From: a virus
Length of the DNA: 43,870 bases
IMG/VR virus record: IMGVR_UViG_3300035157_000154
Coordinates: 1 to 43,870 of that record
Strand: one strand, 5' to 3'
The notes beneath the pieces were generated by a model. The model did no database searches and was not told the origin of the DNA. It saw nothing but the letters and a program-made list of their open reading frames with translations. Of this stretch, positions 23,911 through 32,465 are shown piece by piece. The position numbers were made by a program, and so were the translations under genes. The stretch's first letter is position 1. Every line of letters starts with the position of its first letter.

Positions 23911-25533
23911 CTATGATGCTGCCAGTTTGGAAAAATCATTGGTCTTCTCGAACTTGAGGGTCTTATCGAATTTATCAAGAAGTAACTCCCCTTTATGTGA
24001 AATGACGAATAAGTTCACAGTTTTGTCTAGTGCCTTCAGAATCTTGAGTAATTCATCTGTACTAGAGTCATCCAAGGAAGAATCAAATACTTCATCCAGT
24101 ATCAGGAGGTTGGTAGCAGCAGAGTTTTTCATCTTTGCTATCTCTCTCCATGTAAACAAGACAGATAAGTCAATCTTTTGCTTCTCACCCTCTGAAAAGG
24201 AAGCATAGGAGAACTCATCTCTGTATCTACTCTTGATAACTTCTTTGAACTCTTCATCAATAGTAAAGTTGACAAAGAAATCCATTGATTGCAGGTATTT
24301 ATTAATCTTTTGATTGATCAAGGGGATGAACTTACTGATGATCTTAGATTTGATCCCAGTATCCCTTAGTAAACTACCTACCACCTTAAGATTATCAGAC
24401 TCTTCGTTGATTGTCGCTACCTCTTGTGCCAGTTTATCAACTGAATCTCTATACTTATCCAAATCCGTCTTGGAATAGTTCTGTTCTTGCTGTAATAATA
24501 TATTCTGCTCTTGCTGTAATGACTTCAGCTCATAGTTAATTTGAGATATCTCATCAGCATACCCCTGTAACTGTTTTACTTGCTTGTGACCTCGATTAAG
24601 GGCATCAGTGATGACTTTAAGACCTTCTATAAACTTCTTCTCTCTTTCCTGAGCATTTGAAATCATCTGTGTCTTATCCTGTATCTCTTGATTACATGTA
24701 GGACATGTATCATTCTCCCAATACAATTTTAAATCACTCTTGGCCTTGTCTAGGTTGTGAGATATCTTGACTCTCATGTCTTTCATCTCATCATACTTGG
24801 CTTTAACTTCACCTAGGTCTTTGGCCTTCCTACTTAGTATTTCTATCTCGTCATGGCACTCATACATTCGTGCATCAATCTCACCTATTCTCTTACCCTT
24901 CTCCTTCTTTCTCTCTTCAAAATATTGTTCCTCTAATGTCAATACTGCTTTCTCTTTAGTCAGTTTACCTTCTGCTTCAATTTGATTCTCTCTTACATCT
25001 CTTACTTTATCCTTAAGGATATTATTCATTCTTGAGAAGATCTGGATGTCCAATATATCTTCGATAACTTCTCTCCTGACACTTGCTCCGAGTTGCATGA
25101 AGGGTACAAATGTGGATGAACCAAGGATGACGACCTGTGTGAAACTCTTGAAGTTAAGTTTGAGGACTGAGTGTTCAAGGTACTTCTGTGAATCTTTGGT
25201 AGCAGCATCTTGGTCAAGTAGTTTACCGTTTCTATAAATTTCAAATACATTAGGTTTCCTCCCTCGTTTTACTTTGTAATGGACAGATCCGATACTAAAC
25301 TCAATCTCTACTACTAATTCTTTCTCGTTGATACTATTAACCAACTGACTAATACTTATCTTACGAAATGGTTTATTGAACAAACCAAAGCAGAGTGCAT
25401 CTAACATCGTAGACTTCCCTGCTCCATTTGCTCCAATTATAAGGTGCGATCTAGCACCATTCAAAGTCACTTCGGTGAAAGTATTACCAGTAGATAGGAA
25501 ATTCTTCCAACGAATCTTCTCAAAAGTTATCAT
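23911..25533 (-). CDS. 46: Recombination endonuclease subunit gp46 (Rad50/SbcC type)
   Basis: 540 aa (T4 gp46 560 aa). Walker A GANGAGKST (34-42), long coiled coil with zinc-hook CPTC (277-280), signature SEGEKQ (447-452), Walker B LLILDE (476-481). With gp47 it resects DNA ends for recombination-dependent replication. Here two genes separate it from gp47, unlike T4 where little lies between. Confidence 0.96.
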   Translation of the reverse strand: MITFEKIRWKNFLSTGNTFTEVTLNGARSHLIIGANGAGKSTMLDALCFGLFNKPFRKISISQLVNSINEKELVVEIEFSIGSVHYKVKRGRKPNVFEIYRNGKLLDQDAATKDSQKYLEHSVLKLNFKSFTQVVILGSSTFVPFMQLGASVRREVIEDILDIQIFSRMNNILKDKVRDVRENQIEAEGKLTKEKAVLTLEEQYFEERKKEKGKRIGEIDARMYECHDEIEILSRKAKDLGEVKAKYDEMKDMRVKISHNLDKAKSDLKLYWENDTCPTCNQEIQDKTQMISNAQEREKKFIEGLKVITDALNRGHKQVKQLQGYADEISQINYELKSLQQEQNILLQQEQNYSKTDLDKYRDSVDKLAQEVATINEESDNLKVVGSLLRDTGIKSKIISKFIPLINQKINKYLQSMDFFVNFTIDEEFKEVIKSRYRDEFSYASFSEGEKQKIDLSVLFTWREIAKMKNSAATNLLILDEVFDSSLDDSSTDELLKILKALDKTVNLFVISHKGELLLDKFDKTLKFEKTNDFSKLAAS

Positions 25534-25799
25534 TTACCGTCTTGTGGGGGAGGTATTACAAATTCATCTGGACTAATCATAGTAAAGGCATACCCATGTA
25601 TGGTGCAGTTTTCTTTTACCTGCTCCTCTCCTATTTCAGTCACCGATAACTTCCTAGGATAATCATCGGCCTTCAACATATCATAATAACGTGATGCGTC
25701 ATCTTTGTCAAGGAATATCTGAACAACTCTTTCAGTATGGTCATCATCCCTGACCGCATATACTCCACCAGTTTTTTTATCTAATAGCACAAACATCAA
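25530..25799 (-). CDS. DUF3110-like small protein
   Basis: 89 aa. VYAV...VVQIFLDKDDASRYYDMLKADDYP...VTEIGEEQVKENC...GY...PP follows the DUF3110 pattern found in cyanobacteria (DDA.RYA..L.A.DFP ... FC...GY ... PP). No function is known for it. Likely of host origin. ATGs at residues 1 and 2; overlaps gp46 and the QueG-like gene by 4 bp each. Confidence 0.7.
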   Translation of the reverse strand: MMFVLLDKKTGGVYAVRDDDHTERVVQIFLDKDDASRYYDMLKADDYPRKLSVTEIGEEQVKENCTIHGYAFTMISPDEFVIPPPQDGK

Positions 25800-26530
25800 A
25801 TGTCCTCTGCGGGTATGCCTAAAGAGTAATAGTCCTTATAGTATGATAAGGGTTGCATAAAACCACCACAATCAGGATGGTCTTCAAGTATTTTAAGTTT
25901 TAATTCTTCTGAATATGGACAACTATCTTGACAAATTCTACATACTCTCTCAGGATACATGAATATATGCCTTCCTTCAACTACGTTAGCACACTTCTCC
26001 CAGTCGAGCAACTTAAAATTCATCCTGCACCCTTCTGGACAATTAGATTCACATGGTGCGTCACATCCTATACAGTTATCATATAAACTTTCTTCAACTG
26101 TCACCGATTCCTCAAATTCAAGGTTAGTAAACAGTAATTCTAACTTCCAATTCAATCCATACTTATGATGGAAAGTGATAGAGGGTTTGGTTAGTTTAGC
26201 CACCCCTGACCTCATAGCATATTGCTTACGATCAAACACATATCCATCATCTTGGAACCATATACCTTCAGCATTATATTTTTTATTGAGATGATCATAT
26301 ATCCGTGGGACTATCTCATGTGAATAGAAATAATCACCACCGACATAGCTAAACATACTCATTACGAGTACAGACTTAGGAGGAGTCTCAGGTGGTCTAT
26401 CAGGTATAGGTTTTTGTTTAGAAAATCTATTGTCCTCAGCGAAGGTAGTTACGTCTATCTCGTAGAGGAAACCCTCATAGTCATCTGTTACTTCTTTAAT
26501 GTCTGCTCTAAGTTTATCTAGGGAGATCAT
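25796..26530 (-). CDS. QueG-like iron-sulfur protein
   Basis: 244 aa. C-terminal ferredoxin-like domain with C153-x2-C156-x3-C160-x3-C164-P, C168, C180 and a second set C197-x2-C200-x3-C204-P, suiting two 4Fe-4S clusters. The N-terminal half has the order FQDDG...A..SGVAKLTKPSITFHHKYG..W.LELLFTNLEF. This parallels the D.G...ER..A..AGLGW.GK...I....GSW..LGE..TDL region of epoxyqueuosine reductase QueG. QueG reduces the tRNA wobble modification epoxyqueuosine and uses cobalamin. Exact activity here is unproven; the first cluster motif has one extra residue. It lies between gp47 and gp46. Confidence 0.7.
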   Translation of the reverse strand: MISLDKLRADIKEVTDDYEGFLYEIDVTTFAEDNRFSKQKPIPDRPPETPPKSVLVMSMFSYVGGDYFYSHEIVPRIYDHLNKKYNAEGIWFQDDGYVFDRKQYAMRSGVAKLTKPSITFHHKYGLNWKLELLFTNLEFEESVTVEESLYDNCIGCDAPCESNCPEGCRMNFKLLDWEKCANVVEGRHIFMYPERVCRICQDSCPYSEELKLKILEDHPDCGGFMQPLSYYKDYYSLGIPAEDI

Positions 26531-27555
26531 ACCTCCGATGCTTCCATATATAATGACTTCAGTATATTAAATATATTATCCTTATTAGGCATATCCTCTA
26601 AAGACTGCTCTAACAGGGTCAGAGTGTCTTCTAATTCAATATCACCTACGTTATCCCATACATCTGTATCATAAGACATGTCCTCAATTATTTTGAGGTC
26701 AGCGAGACCAGAGTCCTGTAACTCACGCATCTTATGATCAAAAATTAACTGGTCTCCTTTCGTTTCAACTACAACTTTAACATACTTTCCTTCTAAACCA
26801 GTAGGAATCTCTGTCTTGTTGCCTGTGTAGTATATTTTATGGAATGTCTCGAAAGGATTCTTATAAAACTTAAGTCTTTTGGTATTAGTATTTAGTATAT
26901 GAAACCCACGATCATGACCGTAATCATTCCAGTAGAGTTGACATGGATTACCTAGGTAATGGACGTTAGATTTAGTACTTTTACAGTGGAAATGACCTGA
27001 GCATACCATCTTAAACTTAGATAGTTTGTTTGGGTCTTCCCCCTTCTCCATGACGACACCAGGAACTGGTTCAAAACCATTCAATTCAAAGTGTCCCATG
27101 CAATATTCAGCATCTGTCTCTGCTATTGCTTCAAAACATGCATCCCTATTCTCTTCACATATCCAAGGGACAAGCATCATCTTCTTACCACCTATAATCC
27201 TCTCACCTGGACAATAAATGATCTCAATATTATCAAACTCCCCAAGGAGAAGGTCAGGAGCGTTAACCCGAAGAGTATTTTTGAAATAGATGTCATGGTT
27301 ACCTAGCAACATTGTCATTTTTACACCCCTATCTTTTAGAGGTCTAAACCACATATCCTTTGCTGCTTCTAGAGAATTAAAGTTAACTCCCTTTCTTCTA
27401 TCAAAGGTATCACCAAGACATAATACTTCTGTTATACCTTCCTTATCAATGATAGGGAGGACAGTTTCTGTATAAAATTTACGATACCTATCAACGTAAT
27501 GCACGTTGTCATTTCTGACACCGAAGTGTTGGTCTGTTATTAATAAGACTTTCAT
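26527..27555 (-). CDS. 47: Recombination endonuclease subunit gp47 (Mre11/SbcD type)
   Basis: 342 aa (T4 gp47 339 aa). Metallophosphoesterase motifs: DQHFG (8-12), GDTFDR (48-53), GNHD (85-88), GHFH (187-190), binding two metal ions. Partner of gp46 in end resection. Overlaps the oxygenase gene upstream and the QueG-like gene downstream by 4 bp each. Confidence 0.96.
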   Translation of the reverse strand: MKVLLITDQHFGVRNDNVHYVDRYRKFYTETVLPIIDKEGITEVLCLGDTFDRRKGVNFNSLEAAKDMWFRPLKDRGVKMTMLLGNHDIYFKNTLRVNAPDLLLGEFDNIEIIYCPGERIIGGKKMMLVPWICEENRDACFEAIAETDAEYCMGHFELNGFEPVPGVVMEKGEDPNKLSKFKMVCSGHFHCKSTKSNVHYLGNPCQLYWNDYGHDRGFHILNTNTKRLKFYKNPFETFHKIYYTGNKTEIPTGLEGKYVKVVVETKGDQLIFDHKMRELQDSGLADLKIIEDMSYDTDVWDNVGDIELEDTLTLLEQSLEDMPNKDNIFNILKSLYMEASEV

Positions 27556-28124
27556 AGATAACCGTTAAAATTTATACTTAATGCTTTTCTAGGTGACTGT
27601 GTGATTTGTGTACGGTGTCGTAACCATCCTGGAAACAATAGGAAGTCACCACTCACGCACTTTATACTTTCCGACATTAGCATATCACCCTGCTCTCCCG
27701 CAAGTGGTGTTAGCCTATGGATATAATCCAATGGATTTATCAGTTCGATATCTCCACCTTCACCCTTTTCAATATAGTATACCGAAGCTATGTGAGTTTG
27801 TCTAGTGCCATCGCAATGTGAATGTTCTGAGGTATGGTCTCCTGCTTCATGCCAATTAGCCCATGATGCAGTTGGTCTTATCTGAGCAGGTGCATACCCT
27901 AAGGCATTCCAATACTCTATTACATGAGGAAATAGTGCCTCAATGACATCACATACCTCCACACTACTATCATGCAGTTGTAGGTCACACTGTGCTGTGG
28001 AGAATCCACTTTCACCAGACCATACATTCTTACTAAGACCACTCCATAGGTCAGGAATCTTAAAATCCTGCTCGAAATGTCCTTTATATACTGGTACTTG
28101 AAATAGATTTCGCAGTTGGTGCAT
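27552..28124 (-). CDS. 2OG-Fe(II) oxygenase
   Basis: 190 aa. EHSHCDG (H101, H103, D105), FLLFPGWLRH (H170), R179 before ALSINFN: same family as the three tandem genes at 15724-17619. The substrate is unknown. Start at 28124 is preferred to 28139 since GAGGT lies 8 nt upstream. Even so it overlaps the pcyA 3' end by 41 bp. It sits at the end of the pebS-pcyA cassette and directly before gp47. Confidence 0.85.
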   Translation of the reverse strand: MHQLRNLFQVPVYKGHFEQDFKIPDLWSGLSKNVWSGESGFSTAQCDLQLHDSSVEVCDVIEALFPHVIEYWNALGYAPAQIRPTASWANWHEAGDHTSEHSHCDGTRQTHIASVYYIEKGEGGDIELINPLDYIHRLTPLAGEQGDMLMSESIKCVSGDFLLFPGWLRHRTQITQSPRKALSINFNGYL

Positions 28125-28791
28125 CAAATAATACCTCATTCATATACTTATCTGTCCAGTCTTTATCAAACCACTTCTCTAGTATACCACGAGTTTTATC
28201 ATTTCGCTTCTGACTCTCGCAGTACCATATCTGGTCATCCAATCTCTTCATGGTATTAACCCAGAAGGTATCTCTCTCAGTAGAGAGTACTATATCACGA
28301 TACTCCTTAAGATATAGGAGCACTATACAATAAAAGTTTGCCTTATCAATCTCCTCTTTCAACCTTGTAAACTTACAGTATGGTGAGAAGATTTCATCAC
28401 CCCACAATGGGAGTGCTCTCTTACCACTAAAGGTAAACTTGTTACTAAGATCTCTTATCTCACTATAGAATTCCTCACCAACACCATGCACAGGAGAGAC
28501 ATCAACTATAGCAGCAGTAACTACCTTACCATTGGATACAATATCACATCCAAATATAGGTATAGCATAGTGAGGATCAGGAAAAAATACACAATGTAGT
28601 ATCTTTATCCCACCTATCTCTGCTTCTTCTATATGAATCTTCCTTAACTCAGGTGTCTTAAACATTCTATTACGAATGGTGAGACCATCCTTCTCAACTA
28701 TACTATGATTACTTGGTAATGGTTCTACATCAGGTAAATCCTCAATAGTACTAAGGATTAATCCACCTATGTCCTCTGTTAACTCACGCAT
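28084..28791 (-). CDS. pcyA: Phycocyanobilin:ferredoxin oxidoreductase PcyA
   Basis: 235 aa. TPELRKIHIEEAEIGGIKIL, LHCVFFPDPHYAIPIFGCD and VVTAAIVDVSPV are characteristic PcyA blocks. The active-site residues known from Synechocystis PcyA (E76, H88, D105) line up with E55, H66 and D83. It reduces biliverdin to phycocyanobilin with ferredoxin as electron donor. An auxiliary gene taken from the host; it follows pebS with an 8-bp overlap. Confidence 0.95.
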   Translation of the reverse strand: MRELTEDIGGLILSTIEDLPDVEPLPSNHSIVEKDGLTIRNRMFKTPELRKIHIEEAEIGGIKILHCVFFPDPHYAIPIFGCDIVSNGKVVTAAIVDVSPVHGVGEEFYSEIRDLSNKFTFSGKRALPLWGDEIFSPYCKFTRLKEEIDKANFYCIVLLYLKEYRDIVLSTERDTFWVNTMKRLDDQIWYCESQKRNDKTRGILEKWFDKDWTDKYMNEVLFDAPTAKSISSTSI

Positions 28792-29425
28792 AACTAAAAA
28801 AGAATTCCCTGATTATTTTCTCCGACTCTTCTTTACCGAAGGCACTACCTAGATACCCTGATATAGGGTCTAACTTGATCATATACTTATCAAAGTCATG
28901 GTAAAAGTTACCATCTTCTCCAGTAGGTTTTCCTTCATCTATTAAATGCTTATACCAAATTAGATATGTCTTAAACATTGGTAGAAAATCATCTACCTCT
29001 GATGCCTTACAGTATCTAACGTAAATATTCTTTGAAAAATGATTACCCTTCTCAAAGAATCTATAATCTTTCTCTGCATATGGTAAACTGTCTACCTCAT
29101 ACAGATAATTCTCTACTGGATGTTGGAAATCAAATACTATTATAACTTTCTTCTCACTAAATCCCATCAAGTCCATACCAAAGCAAGGGATTATCTCATC
29201 TCCTACCTGTGGTGTCTTAGGATATATTATATTGTTGTGTATATTAAGCTTCTTTCCGTCCCATATATCTACATGCCTAGACTTGAGGAAGTATTTACCA
29301 CTGTATAAGTCAGCAGTTAACTTAACTCCTTTCTTATTCTCCCACGTTGCATGATTAGATTCAAATGTTAGGTCAGGAAACGCATCAAAGACTGCTGACC
29401 TATAACCAGCCCATAAATCAGTCAT
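28784..29425 (-). CDS. pebS: Phycoerythrobilin synthase PebS
   Basis: 213 aa. Very close to the cyanophage P-SSM2 PebS as I recall it: PCFGMDLM, VIIVFDFQHP, GNHFSKNI.VRYCK, KLDP..GY. The two catalytic Asp of PebS (D105, D206) correspond to D85 and D186, the constant offset showing a colinear alignment. PebS is the phage enzyme that turns biliverdin into phycoerythrobilin by two two-electron steps. Overlaps pcyA by 8 bp and the 64-aa gene by 8 bp. No heme oxygenase (ho1) is seen in this window. Confidence 0.95.
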   Translation of the reverse strand: MTDLWAGYRSAVFDAFPDLTFESNHATWENKKGVKLTADLYSGKYFLKSRHVDIWDGKKLNIHNNIIYPKTPQVGDEIIPCFGMDLMGFSEKKVIIVFDFQHPVENYLYEVDSLPYAEKDYRFFEKGNHFSKNIYVRYCKASEVDDFLPMFKTYLIWYKHLIDEGKPTGEDGNFYHDFDKYMIKLDPISGYLGSAFGKEESEKIIREFFFSYA

Positions 29426-29612
29426 GTATTCCGTATGGTGTTAGATCATATTTTGCCACCACTAAAGGTTCACCCTTACGTGGTGTTGGTTCACCTATCT
29501 TTGCTAGGATATCAGCTGGTATCTTCTTCATACTAATGTCATAGGGTATGGGTGCGTTAGATACACATACTCTCACACATTCCCACTCCTCCTCTGTTAA
29601 TTCATACATCAC
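29418..29612 (-). CDS. Hypothetical protein (64 aa)
   Basis: Small soluble protein with LTEEEWECVRVCVSNAPI and a C-terminal LVVAKYDLTPYGIHD. Not recognised. It is wedged between gp55 and pebS with 4- and 8-bp overlaps, so it is co-translated with gp55 and links the sigma factor gene to the bilin cassette. Confidence 0.65.
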   Translation of the reverse strand: MMYELTEEEWECVRVCVSNAPIPYDISMKKIPADILAKIGEPTPRKGEPLVVAKYDLTPYGIHD

Positions 29613-30088
29613 TGTCGCATATTAGTTTCGATACGACCTTTAATCTGATTCATATCAGCATGGTTATCTTTATCATCTGAATGGAATACTTGATCATATC
29701 CACTCTTTTCTATGAGTTTATCTCTGATATCCATTTGACGCTTCTCTTTTGCTATTCTTCTTAAGAAAGCGTAATATATTATCTGTGTGAAATAGGCAAA
29801 GGGATTCTTAGATTTAGTTGGGTCAAAGTTATCAATATATTGGACACAATTTTCAACACCATCGGATATCATATCCTCTTTAAACATATAGTTAATGAAG
29901 TTAGGTCTATATGATAAGTGTGTTGCTATTTTTAAAAAACATTCAGCAAGATATCTTGATATGACAGGTTTATCCCAGTCGGAAGCACGAGCATCATCAA
30001 CCGCTTGGCGATACTTAATGATCTCTTCTAAAAACTTTTTGTTGTCAACGTAATGTTGTTTCTGTTTACGTGCCACCTTTCTTGCCAT
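29609..30088 (-). CDS. 55: Late-transcription sigma factor gp55
   Basis: 159 aa (T4 gp55 185 aa). SRYLAECFLKIATHLSYRPNF, MISDGVENCVQYIDNFDP and NPFAYFTQIIYYAFLRRIAKEK correspond to sigma region 2 as seen in T4-like gp55. It directs host RNA polymerase to TATAAATA late promoters, of which four are found in this window. A perfect sigma70 promoter lies just upstream. Confidence 0.94.
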   Translation of the reverse strand: MARKVARKQKQHYVDNKKFLEEIIKYRQAVDDARASDWDKPVISRYLAECFLKIATHLSYRPNFINYMFKEDMISDGVENCVQYIDNFDPTKSKNPFAYFTQIIYYAFLRRIAKEKRQMDIRDKLIEKSGYDQVFHSDDKDNHADMNQIKGRIETNMRQ

Positions 30089-30108
30089 ATCTCTATCTCA
30101 CCTGATTC

Positions 30109-30137
30109 ATTATAAGGAACTAATGTAGTTATGTCAA
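30109..30137 (-). promoter_or_regulatory. Perfect sigma70 promoter for gp55
   Basis: Minus strand TTGACA (30132-30137), exactly 17 nt, TATAAT (30109-30114). Both hexamers are consensus. Start of transcription is expected near 30102, giving a short leader with a GAGA-type ribosome site before the gp55 ATG at 30088. The -35 box overlaps the TGA stop of the upstream gene. Confidence 0.85.
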
Positions 30138-30568
30138 GCGTTAGTGCGTCTCCAGAAGTCTTCTAATTTAGATCTAAAATCAGAGACCTTACCAACAAGT
30201 CCCATATTTTTATTCATCTCAATCTCAACGTCTGAATTCTTACCACCCTTCTCTTTTCTTAACCACATTTTATACATTAATACTGCTTCCATTGCCATGG
30301 GAGCACAAGTTATTACATCATCTTCATTAACCATGTAGAAATCTTCATCGGAAAACATCATCCACTTGATAAGACCTACCGCCATACCTGGCTGTCCCTC
30401 CTTCTCCACTTGATGATTAACTGGAGTAGCAGGTTCTTGTATATAAAATACCGTCTTACCTGGTTGAAAATCTTCTTCGGTAGCAATCATGGATCCCATA
30501 ACGGTCTCACCTGATCGTAACTTTATTATACCGTAGAATTCTTGCTCATGTTTAATATAATTAATCAT
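30134..30568 (-). CDS. Sm-like cyanophage protein (144 aa)
   Basis: YGIIKLRSGETVMGSMIATEED (residues ~12-33) and MVNEDDVITCAP (~80-91) resemble Sm1 and Sm2 strands, with a helix (MEAVLMYKMWLRKEKGG) and a further helix at the end (SDFRSKLEDFWRRT). Same plan and length as the protein at 7462-7896, so the two may be distant paralogs. The function is unknown. Overlaps the UvsW start by 4 bp upstream. Confidence 0.7.
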   Translation of the reverse strand: MINYIKHEQEFYGIIKLRSGETVMGSMIATEEDFQPGKTVFYIQEPATPVNHQVEKEGQPGMAVGLIKWMMFSDEDFYMVNEDDVITCAPMAMEAVLMYKMWLRKEKGGKNSDVEIEMNKNMGLVGKVSDFRSKLEDFWRRTNA

Positions 30569-32025
30569 TTCCTAAAGTTGATTTTAGTTATATCATAATC
30601 AAATTCCTCTTCATCGTATATCTTCATCCTTTCGACGAGATGACGAAGAGTGTAATTATATTGAGACCCTTTAGAGCAGTCATCAGCAATGTCATACAAC
30701 ACTGCCTGTGCTTTATTGTCTCCCTTCCTTAAAACACGTCCTATAGACTGTAGATTCCTCACCCTAGACTTACTAGGGGATGCGAAGATAACATTGTGTA
30801 AGTTTCTGATATTAATACCAGTGGAGAAAGTTCCATATGATGCCAATATTATAGCATCCTTTTCGGATTCGCAAATTTTTCTTGCTTCTTCTCTCTCAAC
30901 AGCATCTACACCACCGTGTATGTAAAAGATCTTACGATCCTTATTTACTTTACTATTTAGTAATTCCCAAAGTGGTTCTCCGTGTTTCTCTATGTAGTTA
31001 AAAAGCACCAATGTGTTACCTTCTAGGTCTAGTGCTAGGTTACAGATGAAATTACTACGCTTGGTGTGCATACATAGGTAATCCATCTCCTGTTGGTAAT
31101 GGTCAAAGGGTACCCACCCATGCTTAAGGACTAGACAACGCACCTTTAATGGTGTAAGATGTCCTTTCTTCATCAATTCAACTGTATTGGTGACCCTATC
31201 TACCCTACCAAAGAGTCCTTCTAACACCAGTTGGTGCGACTCCATACCGTCTAGGGTACCAGTTAGTCCTACCTTATACTTCGCATCATAACACTTCGTG
31301 AGGATGCCAGTGAGCGACTTAGCTTTATATAAGTGTGCTTCATCCCCGATAACGACATCAAAACGTTCAAAGAACTTCTTGGATTCTTTATAAATGCTCT
31401 GCCAAGTACTAATAACGACTGGATTATCAACATACTTCTCTTCACCCGCACTAATCTTGTGGACATAATGCCTGACATTCCAACCATACTCTATAAAATC
31501 CTTATACAATTGTTCTACAAGCGAGACCGTAGGAACAATAATTAATATCTGCCTCTTCTTTAATAAGTGCCAACGTACCAAGGCATATATTATCAGAGAT
31601 TTACCTGACCCTGTAGGGGATAGTAAAAGCTTGCGACGAAATTTAATCGCTGTGTAAATTCCTCGCAGTTGGTAATCTCGGACTTTGAAGGGGATCCTAA
31701 GAGCACGAATAAAAGCCGCTGTGCCTTCAGGTGTGACATATTCTTCTACTTCGTTAGGTCTACCATAATATTTATCTTCTACTACCTTATAATCATACCC
31801 CTTAGTCTCTAGGTAATCAGTTAGGTAATCAAATAGACCACAATATATTTCTCCTGTACCAGGTGAGTAAAGTCTTATCTTTCCATCCCAGAATCTACGT
31901 TTGACGGCTGGCATATACTTTGCACCAGGCACTTCAAACTGGAAATGATCAGATAATTCTTTATGTAGATGGGCTTCTGCCTCTACTTTCAGAAAGACTT
32001 CATTCTTTTTGTAGATGAGTGTCAC
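30565..32025 (-). CDS. uvsW: UvsW RNA-DNA/DNA helicase
   Basis: 486 aa (T4 UvsW 503 aa). Superfamily 2: motif I SPTGSGKS (136-143), DEAH (228-231), motif III GLTGT, motif VI SIGRVLRKG. An N-terminal DNA-binding domain (1-~95) is present. It unwinds R-loops and branched DNA and in T4 switches replication from origin-primed to recombination-primed. Follows uvsY with a 4-bp overlap. Confidence 0.95.
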   Translation of the reverse strand: MTLIYKKNEVFLKVEAEAHLHKELSDHFQFEVPGAKYMPAVKRRFWDGKIRLYSPGTGEIYCGLFDYLTDYLETKGYDYKVVEDKYYGRPNEVEEYVTPEGTAAFIRALRIPFKVRDYQLRGIYTAIKFRRKLLLSPTGSGKSLIIYALVRWHLLKKRQILIIVPTVSLVEQLYKDFIEYGWNVRHYVHKISAGEEKYVDNPVVISTWQSIYKESKKFFERFDVVIGDEAHLYKAKSLTGILTKCYDAKYKVGLTGTLDGMESHQLVLEGLFGRVDRVTNTVELMKKGHLTPLKVRCLVLKHGWVPFDHYQQEMDYLCMHTKRSNFICNLALDLEGNTLVLFNYIEKHGEPLWELLNSKVNKDRKIFYIHGGVDAVEREEARKICESEKDAIILASYGTFSTGINIRNLHNVIFASPSKSRVRNLQSIGRVLRKGDNKAQAVLYDIADDCSKGSQYNYTLRHLVERMKIYDEEEFDYDITKINFRK

Positions 32026-32465
32026 CTGATTCCATAATACTTAATAATCTCAATAGTATTCTTGATGGCAAACCCACGTGAATCGATCTGCTTAAGAATC
32101 CTATCAACACAATTTATACAAGTTTCTAGGTAATCTATTTTTTGTTTGGCCTTGCACATCTCAGTATCACTATGGATGTACATGTCAAGGTCACCCTTTA
32201 ATATCTTTAAATCAAAAGGATTTTCTTTGTATACATGAGATGGTGCTTTACCTGAGTAATATTCCCACTTCTCTCTTAGCAATTTTTTATACTTAACCTC
32301 AGCATCTGAGAGCATGAGTTTAAATTCATTATGTAATTGCACATATTTTGCATGGAGTCTAGGTGTTTCCATACTATCGTTGGCAAGCAACTCTGGTAAC
32401 TCCCTATGGTCGAAGAATGCTTGTGAATCCTTCTTCCATAACTCTTCAATTTTATCAAGATTCAT
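32022..32465 (-). CDS. uvsY: UvsY recombination mediator
   Basis: 147 aa (T4 UvsY 137 aa). EKWEYYSGKAP, MYIHSDTEMCKAKQKIDYLETCINCVDRILK and SRGFAIKNTIEI match UvsY (T4: DYYSGR..., KSRGFAIK). It loads UvsX onto ssDNA covered by single-strand binding protein. Abuts the tail-tube-like gene at 32465. Confidence 0.92.
   Translation of the reverse strand: MNLDKIEELWKKDSQAFFDHRELPELLANDSMETPRLHAKYVQLHNEFKLMLSDAEVKYKKLLREKWEYYSGKAPSHVYKENPFDLKILKGDLDMYIHSDTEMCKAKQKIDYLETCINCVDRILKQIDSRGFAIKNTIEIIKYYGIR

Noticed and set aside
23739-23978. 79-aa minus-strand ORF spanning the gp46-VWA gap
   Set aside because: It crosses the terminator and promoter and overlaps both real genes out of frame; composition is very basic and gene-unlike.
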